Shown piece by piece: positions 10,984-21,857 of a stretch of DNA of 64,000 nt (the first letter of the stretch is position 1; every line of letters starts with the position of its first letter). Origin of the DNA: Pogostemon cablin (lineage: Eukaryota; Streptophyta; Magnoliopsida; Lamiales; Lamiaceae); NCBI GenBank assembly GCA_023678885.1, contig CM043013.1:12680791-12744790 (forward strand). The letters run 5' to 3'. The notes below the pieces were generated by a model. That model saw only the letters and a list, made by a program, of their open reading frames with translations, searched no databases and had not been told where the DNA came from. Made by a program: the position numbers and the translations under genes.

Positions 10984-12759
10984 TGATGAGAGTGGAAATT
11001 TACGTCTTTTTGGTCTCATAAAACTTTTTTTTGCATGAATAAGGCCATATGTTCGTGTGAAATTGCGTGGTTTATGTATTTTGCATGATTATGGTGCTAC
11101 TGAGGTGTTTTGTTGAGTTTTGAAGGTTAAAACAGGTTAAAATGAAGCAAAACTGAAGACGGGCAAGAAACGGGTGGAAAAAGGCCTTACTCGAGTTGCA
11201 GGCCTCAACACAGCTTGACAACTCGAGTCGAGTAAGGTGCCGTAGGAGGTCAAAATTGGTCAGTGTGCTAACTCGACTTGTCTGCCAACTCGACTTGCAG
11301 CTCGAGTCGTGTTGCATCAGAGGCAAGCCGAGTTGCATATCATGTGAGGCAGAGCAGCATCGGATTTTGATCAGTGAGCCAACACGAGTTGACAGGCAAT
11401 AGCTCGACTTGCCAGCTCGACTCGTGTTGGAGGTCGTGGCCAAATCAATTTCAGAGCATCGCAGCTCGACTTGATAGGTGAAGACACGACTTGGTAACAC
11501 GACTCGTGTTAGGTTTACACGAGTTGTATCTCAATGCAACACGAGTCGTGTTTGCAACTCGAGTTGGGTATCCCAACTTGTGTTGCGTAAGTTTGGGCTA
11601 AAAATCAGGGATTTCACTCTCCTGTGCGTGAGAACGTGGAAAAGAGCCCAAGGGAGTCAGTTTCGTGGCCCATGATATAAATAGGGATCAAAACACCTGG
11701 AAGGGAGGACCGATCACACACCATCAGAATAGAACATGAAATCATTCACGCTTCACTCATCCACATCCCACATATATCAGATTTCATCCACCCATCCATT
11801 CCATCGGTCCAGAGGAGGATTCCAGTGCGGTTGAGAGAGCTATCCAATCAGAGAGACGGAGGGAGAACGAGAACCACGTGACACTAGGGTTTCATATTTT
11901 CTTCTATTCTTTTCAATTGTTGATTTTGTTTTGAATTTGTCAGCCATGAGGGTTGTGTGTAACCTCATTGGTTAAAAACCCTTTTACAGTTCTAAGGATT
12001 GAAGGTTAGGGTAGTTGATTTGGAAACCTAGACAAATATTGTGAATTTACGCTATTGTTGATTCTTGTTTATTCGATTTATTGAAATTATGTTAAACGTT
12101 TGTAACGTCTTCATAACATGCTATTGATATTGCCTTGATGCTTGGTATGTTGTTTTAGCTTGTGTGCATACATACTTAATATTGTCTGTTTGTTAGGGAT
12201 TATAGTAGTTTGCCCGTGAACACGATAATCCTAAGGGCTGGTAAATAAAATACTTGATATTTTTAGTGGAACAATGCAATTAAGAAGTGAATAAGTTTGA
12301 GTATTACTTTCAGAAAATATATGTTAGTCAAATTGGCCCATCCGGAAGGTTATTAAGTTTGCTTTATTAGTATCTAAGAAGGATGTTCAAACCTGCTCAT
12401 GCGTCATCTTGTGATATATTTCCATTAAAATAGCATGAATGAACAATAGAACGTTTAGGAAACCAATCAATTGTACTACACCTGAAACCTTAGAGCTGGT
12501 ACTTCTCTCTTGATTCAATCTTGAATATTCCTTGCTTTTATTTAATTTGTTATTTATTATTTCAGCACTTTAGTAATTAATCATATTCAAACACTTGGAA
12601 ATTGGTTACAATAGTTCTAATTGAAAAGTAATATAAATTAAATAAATAGTTAGTTGTCTCAGTGGGAACGATATATTTTTAACTGGGGTACTTGGCTCTG
12701 CGATTGACATCCCTACACTTGGGGATTTAATTGGAGTTCGCAAGAATAATTGCCTAACA
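10984..12759 (+). mobile_element. 3' LTR of the Athila-like element
   Basis: Begins TGATGAGAGT directly after the polypurine tract and ends near TGCCTAACA, where minus-strand Copia sequence resumes. It contains a palindrome cluster (11188-11590; motifs such as CTCGAGTCGTGTT and CACGAGTTG), then TATAAATA at 11676-11683, a CACC/CATCC-rich leader and a right end with ACTTGGGGATTTAATTGGAG. The right boundary is inferred to within a few bases, because the matching 5' LTR is not in the window. Confidence 0.8.
11188..11590. repeat. Palindrome cluster in 3' LTR promoter
   Basis: About ten imperfect copies of a dyad built from ACTCGA, CTCGAGTCG and CACGAGTCGTGTT, spread over 400 bp and ending about 90 bp before the TATA box at 11676. 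Arms within this LTR read mostly ACTCGACTTG/CGAGTCGTGTT. Confidence 0.75.
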
Positions 12760-13986
12760 GACATACATGCTTCATCCACTAGTATTCCAAAAGGATTCCA
12801 TATCACAACTTTACCAGTAGCAATATCATACTACATCTTGTAACATTTTGATCTGATGTGACCTTTTATGTTGCAATAATGACATACTAGAGGAGTTCTT
12901 GGAACATGACTGGATTTTGAGTTGCTCACTGAAGTGGATGGAATCTAATGTTTCTTGACATTAGGATCAGATTTAGTGAAGATCTTCTTGGAAGGAAATT
13001 GACAAGATTCCTTTTGAACGAACGGAACATTAAGTTGAGACTTCAACGTAACTACTTTATTAGAGGTAGATGATGCAATCCAGGTGGGAGATTGTTCCTT
13101 TTTAGCCACAGAAATCTGATAATTCTTCGAAGCACGAACAAACACAGTCTCTTTACCCAGATCTTCTTCAGATTCATACCCAATGCCCTTTTTTCCATAC
13201 CCATTGCTTGCTCTAATGACTTCATCTAACTTTGCCTTTCCAGTATTCAAGTGATGCATAGATTGATTCAATCTGTCAAGTTTACTCCGATCTTTCTCTA
13301 TCTTCTCATCTTTTCTTTTGATAACAGCCATCATCAGTTGATGTTGCTTCATGATTCTCTTCAGGTGTTCTTTGAGTGTTTTTATCTTGGAGTCTCTATC
13401 TTGCAGAGAGATGGACATCTCCATCTTGAGAGATTCAATGATGCTAAGATAATGCTCAACAGACTGATTTTCAAGTTTATTCTTATAAGGAGCTAAGTCC
13501 AAAAGCACCTGACTAGCAAGTAATTTGTCTTCAGAGATCTTAAGTTCCTTTTTAAGAATACCTACTTGATCTTCTAATTTCTTTGTCAATCTAACAGCCT
13601 CAGAACATTTATCATTCATAAGCCGATACATTGACCTCATGTCTTCAGCAGTTGGAGAATCTTCATTCTCAGAATCAGAGTAATCAGTAAGACCATCAAT
13701 TTGTGTTTCAGTAGCAGTAAGACATCAAAGAGAACTTACCAGTTCTAGGTTATTTGTGTGATCAAGATTCTCTTTGTCTTCATATTCAGATTCACTCCAG
13801 GTTGATTTGAGTGCCTTTGCTCTCCTTAAGTACGTCGGACACTCATATTGATAGTGTCCTACTTCCTTGCATTCATGACACTAATCTTTATCAATCCTTG
13901 ATTCAGAGGAGACCTATTTATTCTTTTCTCCTCCAGGTCTACGATCAACATTTCTCTTTTGATTTGGTGATCTTTCTTTGAATCTC
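12760..13986 (-). pseudogene. Copia gag C-terminal part with two zinc knuckles
   Basis: On the minus strand a CX2CX4HX4C knuckle (CHEC..GHYQYEC) lies at 13836-13880. A long coiled-coil segment follows (13640-12945, 231 codons open; Lys/Glu/Leu-rich heptads such as KKLEDQVGILKKELKISEDKL). A second knuckle (CHYC..GHIRSKC) lies at about 12843-12882. Knuckles bind the genomic RNA, and coiled coils would help particle assembly. Stops occur between the pieces (for example before 13640 and near 12945), so the copy is dead. The part upstream continues beyond the inserted solo LTR at 15987. Confidence 0.75.
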
Positions 13987-14529
13987 CTCATTGATGAGAG
14001 TAGAAATTAGTGTATTTTATTGTCCAATTGAACACCTATTTGATTGATATTGTTGTACTTTATTAGCAAAAGTGTCTTACATTCAATATATGTGAGAAAA
14101 AGGTGCACTTGAGGTGTTTTATTATGTTTTAGGTGGAAAAAGGGATCAAAAGTGTAAAGTTGGAGAAAATGTGCAATTTGTGCAAGAATGCTGAAAACGC
14201 ACGTCCAACTTTCATAATTTTTCTGTGTTTGCATGGAGATCAAAACTGGTAGTGTGATATATGGTTGAAAATCCACTGAAGAGAGGGTCGTTTTGGAGTA
14301 AAGAACACCCCATTTGGAGTCTGAACGAGGAAGTTATGAGCAAAGTGGTGACGTCGCGCGAGCTGTGCCGAACAGAACAGATGTGTTACGTTCCATAGCT
14401 TGTTACAGATTCAATTCTTGGAGTTTTTGTGAGTTCCTTATATGGATAGAAAGTCAAGGAAGAGAGGATCGTGTGAGTGTAAGAATCACTCAAATTGGAG
14501 CTCTGATGTGGAAGTTATATGCTAAACGG

Positions 14530-14760
14530 TGAGACTGCACAAGTCGATTCGACTTGAGACATCTCAGTTCGACCTGATCATGAGGTCGAACCGAGGTTAA
14601 ACTGGATGGAAAAATAGCCGATTCGACCACGACATGCTAGTTCGACCTGTTGTGCTGGTCGAACTGAGCTCATGGGGCTTCCAGAAGGGTGATTCGACCT
14701 CCAGTTCAACCTGGAGGGGTTGGTTCGACCTGTTTGTGAGGTCGAATCGAGCTTCAGGAA
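14530..14760. repeat. Palindrome cluster in solo LTR promoter
   Basis: Dyads with family-specific arms: GTCGATTCGAC, GTTCGACCTG paired with CAGGTCGAA-type arms, and GAGGTCGAACCG. They lie upstream of TATAAAA at 14844. The arms differ from those of the other LTR families, but the dyad layout is the same. Confidence 0.7.
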
Positions 14761-14843
14761 CTTACCATATCCGTATTTTCGAGGCCTAAACACGTGAGAT
14801 AATTAAGGAAGCCAGTTCCAGCCCTAGGAGACGTGATTAGAAG

Positions 14844-14850
14844 TATAAAA
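14844..14850 (+). promoter_or_regulatory. LTR TATA box
   Basis: TATAAAA about 85 bp downstream of the palindrome cluster in the solo LTR 13992-15981. Confidence 0.6.
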
Positions 14851-15986
14851 TAAGCTATATGCAGCCATAAAAAGAGGATTGGAACACAATAAAAGAGAGG
14901 AGAAGAGAGGCTACAACCATACTACACCCCACAAGGGGGGATTACCCCCCAATCATCATCCACTTCCTTTCCTCCATCCATCCATCACTTTGAAGATTCG
15001 TCTGTGGAATCAAGAGGAGAACCAAGAGGAGAATTCAAGATGGAGAAGGACGCGACGACGCCCACATCTAGGGTTTTATTCGTTTCCTAATTTATCTTGT
15101 ATTTTCCGAACATCCGGGTAAGATCTATCCAACCCCCATGATTGTTCTTCTTAACATCATGGGCTAGAGCCTTTTTGGTAGAACTAGGGTTGTGAAGGTT
15201 TTATCTAGTTAATTGAACTTCCATGTGTACACTCCGTACAACACTACTTGTGGATTTATTTTATATATGATCGTGCTTTCTTAATTCATACTCACAGTCG
15301 TTTTGTGCATCATTAACTGTTATGTAGAGTCTGAATACATATCTTGGTTATTGATTGAGTGCGTTCACTGCTGAGCAGGATTCCATGTTATGATTCAAAG
15401 TGAAAGGACTCTGAAGCTTCATTAGAACAATCATATATGAATGTTTATTAATTGAATTGGATTTGGGTTAGTAAGCAGGATAAAGAGGGTAATTTTATAG
15501 TACCTATAAAGGGAGATCATATCGGTTTAGATTCTAGACGTGGAAAATAATTGATACTGATAGTACCAAGAAAGGGGGGGTAAAATTACGTCTCTTGCTC
15601 CAAGGTTATTCACACGTATTACACACATTTTTACTTTTGTCTATAGAGTAGATTTGCATGGCTTAGTGATGCATCTATATTCCACAAGGCAGAGTCAGAC
15701 ACCAACATATGGAAGGAAAATTAATTAGTGAAACTGGGTCATTTTCGTATTCTTCGAGTGATATTTTATTTTATTTTATTTATTATTTTGATTAATGTTT
15801 TATTAGTTACTAGATTAAAACCTCAAACTTTTATTGTCACTTATTTTAATTAATTTAGTAAATAATTGAATTAATAATACGCCGTCCTTTGGATTCGATA
15901 TTCACTTGGTCGCTTGCTTAGCTGCAACTGATATCCTTAATACTTGGAGATTAATTTTGCGTGCAAAGAAAACGCGCATCACTCAT

Positions 15987-16760
15987 CATCCTCCCATAAT
16001 TCTTAGTGAGAAGACTCATGTGTTTTTCAAAGTCAGCAACTGAAAGTTCTGAGGACCTTTCATCTTTGATGTTCTCTTCAGCATTGAATGCCACAGACCT
16101 TTCTTTGGAGACAAGATGATCGAAATTCTTATTCATTTTGAAGGTTCTCAGATCACCTATAAGTTCATAGAGACTGAACTTCGTGATTTTGCTTAATGTC
16201 TCCAAAGCAGTGACTTTCTCGTTGAATTTGTTAGGTAAGGTCCTCATGAATTTCTGGATCTACTTTTCTTCGGTAATACTTTATCCCAAAAGATGGAGTT
16301 GATTAACGATAGATAAGAATCGAGAGTAATATGCATCAATATTCTAATTATCTTTCATCATCATTCCATCATATTAAACCATCAGTCGTTGGATCTTTGA
16401 ATTTCTTACAGAATCTGTAACTTCAAATTGAAGTTTCAGAATCTTCCATGCCTCCTTGGCTTCACTACATTTGGAGACTAAAAAATGATGTTGAACATCT
16501 AATGATGAGAGAATAGCATATAGAGCCTTGTTGTTGGAAACTGCACCTTTCCTCTCTTCATCAGTCCATCCTTCAGTTTTGAGTTTTTTTGCTCCATTTG
16601 TCTCAACTGTGAAAGGATGAGTCCATCATTCCTCAACAGCCTTACAAACTTCTCCATCACCAATAGATTTCAAAAAAAATTATCATCATGGATTTCCAAT
16701 ATGGATAATTTGATCCATCTAAGAAGGGAAGATGCACAGCAAAGTTAATGTCACGAGAAC
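15987..16760 (-). pseudogene. Copia gag N-terminal part (UBN2-like)
   Basis: The minus-strand reading contains LPNKFNEKVTALETLSKITK followed by LYELIGDLRTFKM, the recognisable C-terminal part of the Copia gag UBN2 domain. Further upstream (16260-16760) runs the remainder of the domain in broken frames. The coding continues across the solo LTR at 13992-15981 into the zinc-knuckle part. Stops and frameshifts show it is dead. Confidence 0.75.
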
Positions 16761-16839
16761 TCATGATAAATGAAGGAAGAAAATAGGAATAAAATAAGAC
16801 AACCTTCTCTGATGCCAAATGTAATTCTTAAATCTCCTG

Positions 16840-16852
16840 CTCTGATGCCAAA
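16840..16852 (-). other. Copia primer binding site (tRNA-iMet-like)
   Basis: On the minus strand TTTGGCATCAGAGCAGG directly follows the LTR end ATTACA; it differs by about one base from the usual plant Copia primer site TGGTATCAGAGC. A roughly 34-bp direct duplication places a second LTR end plus primer-site copy just downstream at about 16807-16820. Confidence 0.7.
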
Positions 16853-17453
16853 TGTAATTCTTAAATCTGATGTTCTATACACAAATATGAAGATAACTTG
16901 TTATAAAACATCAAAGAATTGAAACAGGAAGACTTCGTCATTCTCTCAAAACTATCTATTAGAATTACAACACGCTCTTGACAATAACTAGACAAACCTA
17001 TCACAGCTACTTGTCACGTTTGAATCTAACTCTAGTTTTGGCCTATCCCTAGGACTTAAGATCAAGAATCCCTCTTGATCAATAACATCAATCACGAGCT
17101 AGACCAAGAAAACAGAAGTTCTTTTTCAGAAAGAACAACAAGACGAATATTTAATCAAAACAAAATACTCGAAGACTTTTTCCTCCGAGATGTCCTAACA
17201 AATCTCATTGTTCATCCCTTTTTATAGAATTTGTGTGTACAGCTTTGTCAATCTCCATAAATCAAATCAATCTACAATCTTCTCCAAAACTTCCTGATTA
17301 AACTTTATCAATTTCTTCAATAGGATTTCAATCAAACTCGATCTCCTTTCCTTATTTATTCAATCAAGTCCTGCAAACAATAAGGCACCATACCATAATA
17401 CAAATATTTGATCATGACAAAAAGTAAATGAAAATTAGTCAGCCAGGCTAACA
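16853..17453 (-). mobile_element. Copia 5' LTR, about 601 bp
   Basis: On the minus strand it starts TGTTAGCCTGG at 17453 and ends AATTACA at 16853, immediately before the primer binding site. A TATA-like element (CTATAAAAAGG on the minus strand, about 17216-17227) fits the promoter position. The right outer boundary is inferred from the TG terminus only; no target duplication can be checked because the other LTR is outside the window. Confidence 0.65.
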
Positions 17454-18229
17454 ACTCCATAACATGTTTTTTTATTAAAAAAAAAAACTATATTCTATCA
17501 AATAATAACGTATAAATCCTTAATACTCTTGACGGCAATTTAGGAAATGATCATTTTAACACATTTTATATATAAATAGAATAGTAGATGAAATAAGAAA
17601 ATAAAATAGGTGGTTCTGTTATATTTTACTCTTATAGTTTATGATTTTTTTAGTTTAATATTAATTCTTAGAATATAACTGTAATTTTAGTTTATTGTGA
17701 GTAACAGCATGATATTACTCCTTACAATTCATACATCTTTAACTTTGTGATTCATGTTATATTTGAAAATATAATTGTAAATTTCAATCCATAATAGAAG
17801 AAAATATACACAAGAGCTCAAAACTCTATATATAACGGGTGTAAGAAGTCACTTGTCTTGGTATGAACACATGCTTATATATATGGGAATTATAATATTC
17901 TTTCAATGGAACATTCTGCATTCATCAAAGAATTGAAGAAATTATAACAGCACGTTCGTAAAAGTCGGTGGAAAGAAAAAAAGGCACCGCTGGACACGCC
18001 AAACTTTGAGAAAATATTCTAATTCACAATAATTAATTATGTGTAATTCATACTTTTAAGATTTAACGTTTATTAAGTTTTGTATATTAAAAAATATAAT
18101 TATATTTTCTATTCATAAAAAAAAAATTACGTACATATTTAAAAGATACTAGACTAGCTCATTGGAAATGAGAGTACGACTATCAAATATTATGAGTTTA
18201 TCCAACGTCAATTAACACCCTAATAGATC
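17454..18229. other. AT-rich intergenic sequence
   Basis: No ORF with family resemblance, no clear repeat boundaries and no RNA gene seen. Poly(A)/poly(T) runs are common. Confidence 0.6.
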
Positions 18230-18690
18230 AAAGGAAAAAACTCCTGTGCACCGGAGCACGGACCACATTCCGTGCGCCTTAGAATTTTGTATTAAATTGT
18301 ACTCCCTCCGTCCCATAAACAAGTTCACACTTTTTTGAAAAAGCTCTCACAAAATTTACAGTAACCGGGAACTTGTTTATGGGACGGAGGTAGTATATCT
18401 TTTAGTATATAGATGTGTACCATTTATTTTCTAAAGAAAATTATTGTGTGTATCTGTGAGCATGAAAAACACTCCGTGCACCTTTAGAATTTTGTGTTAA
18501 ATTATATACCCTTTAGAATAAAAATATGTACCCTTTATTTTCTAAAGAAAAAAATATATTAATGAAAAGTGTATACCCTTTAGAACAAATTAGTGTACCT
18601 TTTATTAATTAAAGCGTATACCCTTTAGACCAAAGTAATGTACCCTTACTCATAATACTAAATTTCTAAAGGCGCACGCAAGCCTCACTC
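18230..18690. repeat. MITE-like repeat with repeated GTATACCCTTTAG motifs, holding a nested Stowaway
   Basis: Contains a direct repeat of the segment around CCGTGCGCCTTAGAATTTTGT (about 18269 and 18474) and several copies of GTACCCTTTATTTTCTAAAG / GTATACCCTTTAGA between 18415 and 18650. A Stowaway MITE (18302-18393) is nested in the first half. Family unknown. Confidence 0.45.
18302..18393. mobile_element. Stowaway-type MITE, 92 bp
   Basis: Terminal inverted repeats CTCCCTCCGTCCC and GGGACGGAGGTAG, with TA target duplications at 18300-18301 and 18394-18395. The whole element is nearly one long palindrome. The same 92-bp element occurs in opposite orientation at 21766-21857. Confidence 0.85.
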
Positions 18691-18693
18691 TAG

Positions 18694-19173
18694 ATCAAAT
18701 TCAAGGCTACACGTATGTAGAAAATTCTTACGCAAAAATCAAATTTATATAGAACAAGCAACGTGGCTTTTGTTTTCTTTATCAGCCATTTATTCAGCCT
18801 AGAGAACTGCTAAAAACACAAAGACTTAATAAATCACGAGTTTGTGTCTTCTACATATATCCGGTTACACAAAATATTTATATCTAACATTTTATTTTAA
18901 AGTATATATATTTTAATTAACTAGAGTATTATTTTTTCGTTAAAAAAATCAGTTGAAATATGAATAATATTAATATTTGATTATAAAAAAAATTCTAAAA
19001 AGTCAAGAGTATGAATTTTTATACTAAAAAGGTATAATATTCGATGTGAAAATATATAAAATTGGATTGAGCATACAAACCCAGATCCGTGTGACCGGTG
19101 CGCCTCATAAACCATACATGTAAAAATTTTGATAGATAAAAACGATAAATTTTTTAAGAACTTGAATTTTACA

Positions 19174-19174
<1 letters not shown>
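18694..19174. other. AT-rich intergenic sequence upstream of the first EG45-like gene
   Basis: No ORF or repeat boundary recognised. The conserved promoter sequence shared with the second EG45-like gene begins only at about 19331. Confidence 0.5.

Positions 19175-19239
<65 letters not shown>
19175..19239. repeat. (ATT)n microsatellite
   Basis: About 21 uninterrupted ATT units. Confidence 0.97.
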
Positions 19240-19426
19240 CCTATACTGCATTTCTAAAGAGTATAAATTTGTCAGATATATATAATTTGACCATTCGGAT
19301 AATACATACTATATGACGTTTAGAAACAATTTTTACATATCCAAATTGTACAATTTAGACCAACTTAGTAACGTGCAAAGACTTTTAACCAATGAATAGG
19401 GGACTTCTCAAATGCCTATATAAGCA

Positions 19427-19433
19427 TGGACAA
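19427..19433 (+). promoter_or_regulatory. TATA box of first EG45-like gene
   Basis: TATATAA in the context ATGCCTATATAA, about 90 bp upstream of the start codon. The same ten bases, ATGCCTATAT, occur upstream of the paralogue at 53152. Upstream blocks around TTTTTACATATCCA and AAAGACTTTTAAC are also shared. Confidence 0.75.
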
Positions 19434-19519
19434 TATTGCTTCAAATTATCATCAACCAAATCATACACAATTTTTTTAAATCAGAGAATAGTCAATTAAT
19501 TAATCTCCAAATTAAAAAA

Positions 19520-20758
19520 ATGGGCATTGAGAGAGTTATCATTTCAGTAATTGTGGTTTCAAGCCTAATTTCCATGGCTTCAGCCATTGCAGGACAGGCC
19601 ACTTTTTACACACCACCCTACGTTCGTAAGTTGCTTAACTAATGATATTATTAATTAGTTAATTATGACAAATCAATTAATGTTAATTTAATAAAGGAAT
19701 ATCTCTTTTCATGCAGCTTCTTCATGCTATGGTTTCGAGGACCAGGGTGTGATGATAGCAGCAGCCAATTCTGCTTTGTTCAACAATAGAGCTGCCTGCG
19801 GTAACTTTTACCGGATCCGATGCACCGGGCCCACGAACGCCGTTAGGCCGGCTTGCTTTAACGGAGAAGTTAGGGTTAAGATTGTGGATCTTTGCCCTGG
19901 ATGTGCATCAAACCAGATTGATCTCTCCAGAGAAGCTTTCTCTGTCATTGCTAATCCGGATGCTGGTAGAGTCAACATTGACTACGTTAGGTAATTAACG
20001 ATTTTATTTTCGTAAATTATCTTTTATGTCATTAATTATACGATTGACTCGTTTCGTTAAACATATTATGTAGTTTCATGCATTCATTTTAAAGTATAGG
20101 TTTTTCCTTTTTCTCACGTCTCTCTAAAAAGAAGAAACTTACATATAGTCATGCAATCAACGGATTCCACTAAAAATTACATTTGTCTTTTAGTAATATA
20201 ATGCACACGGATTTATAATTCTTTTACCAACGGAATAATATATGTTATTATTTACTAACGAAATTATTATATAAATTGCTAACTGAATTATTATTAATGA
20301 ATTACCAACGTAAATATTTGTCAATTAAATTATATTTTCGTTGCAAAAAATTTACTAACCATCATTTCATTTTGATGTTAATCTATTGATGAATCTATTT
20401 AATAACGAAACTAACTCTTTTACATATAGAATATGTCTTTTTATAAAAAATAGTTTTTTTAATCATGTCATCCATGTAACTTATTATTGATGACTTGATT
20501 TATATATTGTGTTGAAATGTTAAATAAATGTAATTTTCACATGACTATTCAATAATAACTTGATTATATATTTTTCTTTTTTTGTTTTTTGTTTCTTGTT
20601 TTATTAGTTGATGAGTTTTATCGTCTAGCTAGCCCGAGACGTTTTCTAATCGAGTAAATTGAATAATTATGAGTAATAAATTATTTTAATTAAATATTAT
20701 TAGTATTTTCTCTTCGTAAATTACTCATTTTGTTCATTTCTTGATTTGCAGGGATTAA
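19520..20758 (+). CDS. EG45-like domain-containing (plant natriuretic peptide-like) secreted protein, copy 1
   Basis: Three exons, 19520-19625, 19717-19990 and 20752-20758, with introns bounded by GTAAGT/GCAG and GTAATT/GCAG, give a 128-residue protein. Residues 1-24 form a signal peptide (hydrophobic core IISVIVVSSLISMAS, cleavage probably after AIA). The mature part is a double-psi beta-barrel of the EG45/expansin-like class: GQATFYTPPYVPSSCYG, six Cys (39, 63, 71, 82, 95, 98), the VDLCPGC block and IDLSREAFSVIANPDAGR. Such proteins act in the apoplast; family members include plant natriuretic peptides that affect water and ion balance and defence. The last exon adds only Arg (shared codon), Asp and the stop. 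AATAAA lies at 20799. The start is the only Met before the signal peptide. Confidence 0.93.
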
Positions 20759-20798
20759 GCTTCTAATATGGATCGAAAATCTCATACTAATGAAGAAT

Positions 20799-20804
20799 AA
20801 TAAA
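20799..20804 (+). terminator. Polyadenylation signal of first EG45-like gene
   Basis: AATAAA about 40 bp after the stop codon. Confidence 0.5.
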
Positions 20805-21143
20805 GCTTCGATTATGAACATCTATGGAGCTAAATAATGAATGTTGTTGTTGTTCTTCTTATCATTAATTAATAATTACTCTTGTTTCTTGAATCATGGA
20901 GGATACTCCATCGTAATTGAGAAATTAAGAGACCTTCATCACTTGAGAAATAAAATAATTGTTAAATATTCGTGGCAAATGAATCAATGTTCTATTTTTA
21001 TTTTAAGAGAACAATCAAGTCAATTAAACATGTTTCCTAATTATAAAATCAACAAAGATAACAAATGGCTAATTATTTTGATAACCTTGCTGCACCCTTC
21101 ACCAATTTTAAAAAATGTATACAATTATGAATAAAAATATATA

Positions 21144-21370
21144 CTCCCTCCGTCCCTCCTTAAGAGGGTCATTTGCTTTATGGCACGTAGATTAAGGAGT
21201 ATTATTATTTAATGTGTAGTGGGTAGTTGTATTAGTAGAAGTGTGGGTCCCAACATTTAATTGTATTAGAGGGGGTGTGTGGGTCCCATGTGTGTAAAAA
21301 AGGAAAGGGGACTCTTTGGGTGGGACGACCAAAATGGAAAAATTGCCCTCTTAACCTGGGATGGAGGGAG
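21144..21370. mobile_element. Stowaway-type MITE, 227 bp
   Basis: Starts CTCCCTCCGTCCC and ends GGATGGAGGGAG, with TA on both sides (21142-21143, 21371-21372). It lies about 400 bp downstream of the first EG45-like gene. Confidence 0.85.
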
Positions 21371-21765
21371 TATATACATATATATAAATAAAAATGTATA
21401 TATTTTGTAAGCGACTTTTTTATTAGATTTTTAATAAAAATTGAATTTATAAAAACTATACAATTATAAGAAATATGCATAAACTATTAAATAAAAAATT
21501 ATACGCATATAAAATATATGTATACACACGGATTCACCTGATATCAACTCATAACAAATATATACACACGTGCATGCTCAAGTAACAACCCACATACATA
21601 TAGCAAATATATACACACATGCATGCTCAAGTAACAACCCACATAGACATGCAAAAGCGGGTTAAACATGGCAAAGTGATCTATACAATCAAGTGTACGT
21701 ATATATTATTGAATGATGCTGCTAATATAAATAAAAAGTGATAACATTTTTAATGAAAAGTGATA

Positions 21766-21857
21766 CTACCTCCGTCCCATAAAGAAGTTCCCGATTACTG
21801 TAGATTTTGTGAGAGCTTTTTCAAAAAAGTATGAACTTATTTATGGGACGGAGGGAG
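21766..21857. mobile_element. Stowaway-type MITE, 92 bp (inverse of the copy at 18302)
   Basis: CTACCTCCGTCCC to GGGACGGAGGGAG with TA target duplications at 21764-21765 and 21858-21859. The sequence is the reverse complement of the 18302-18393 element apart from a few bases. Confidence 0.85.

Larger units (their letters stand above)
245..12759 (+). mobile_element. Athila-like Ty3/Gypsy retrotransposon, decayed, 5' end outside window
   Basis: In order the element holds a gag C-terminal part, protease, reverse transcriptase, RNase H, integrase, the end-of-pol sequence around GACGTTAAAC (about 4592), a solo LTR insertion at 4714-6314, a long spacer, a third ORF (7945-9658), a polypurine tract at 10975-10982 and a 3' LTR (10984-12759). 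The protease motif CDLGASINLIPLS and the reverse transcriptase sequence are typical of the Athila/Tat branch, which lacks a chromodomain. All reading frames carry stops and frameshifts. At 12760 the sequence switches into a minus-strand Copia element, so the Gypsy element inserted there. The first five bases after it, GACAT, should be its right target duplication; the left copy would lie outside the window. Confidence 0.85.
13992..15981 (+). mobile_element. Solo LTR, 1990 bp, target duplication CTCAT
   Basis: Starts TGATGAGAGTAG and ends AACGCGCATCA (TGATG/CATCA termini), flanked by CTCAT at 13987-13991 and 15982-15986. It is inserted in the minus-strand Copia gag. A palindrome cluster (14530-14760; GTCGATTCGAC, GGTCGAAC/GTTCGACC) precedes TATAAAA at 14844-14850. 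Two copies of a roughly 50-bp module ending AAGTTATG..AAA..GGTGA lie at 14311-14360 and 14490-14535. The right end is shared with the partial LTR at 1-244. Confidence 0.93.
12760..17453 (-). mobile_element. Copia retrotransposon, 5' part, heavily interrupted
   Basis: Read on the minus strand it holds an LTR (17453 to 16853), a tRNA-iMet-like primer site, a gag start with a UBN2-like domain, gag zinc knuckles and a coiled-coil-rich tail. At 12760 it is cut by the Athila-like element; its pol would lie left of the window. A solo LTR (13992-15981) with CTCAT target duplication splits gag. Its layout suggests a SIRE/Maximus-like or related Copia lineage, from the two zinc knuckles and long gag, but this is not certain. 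Confidence 0.75.

Noticed and set aside
11188..11590. CRISPR-like array of short palindromic repeats
   Set aside because: Spacing is irregular, repeats are imperfect, and the context is a plant LTR promoter.
13251..13496. Plus-strand 81-codon ORF
   Set aside because: Antisense shadow of the Copia gag coiled-coil frame on the minus strand.
20841..21134. 97-codon ORF after the first EG45-like gene
   Set aside because: It lies in the 3' untranslated and downstream region, is AT-rich, and has no domain or proper gene context.
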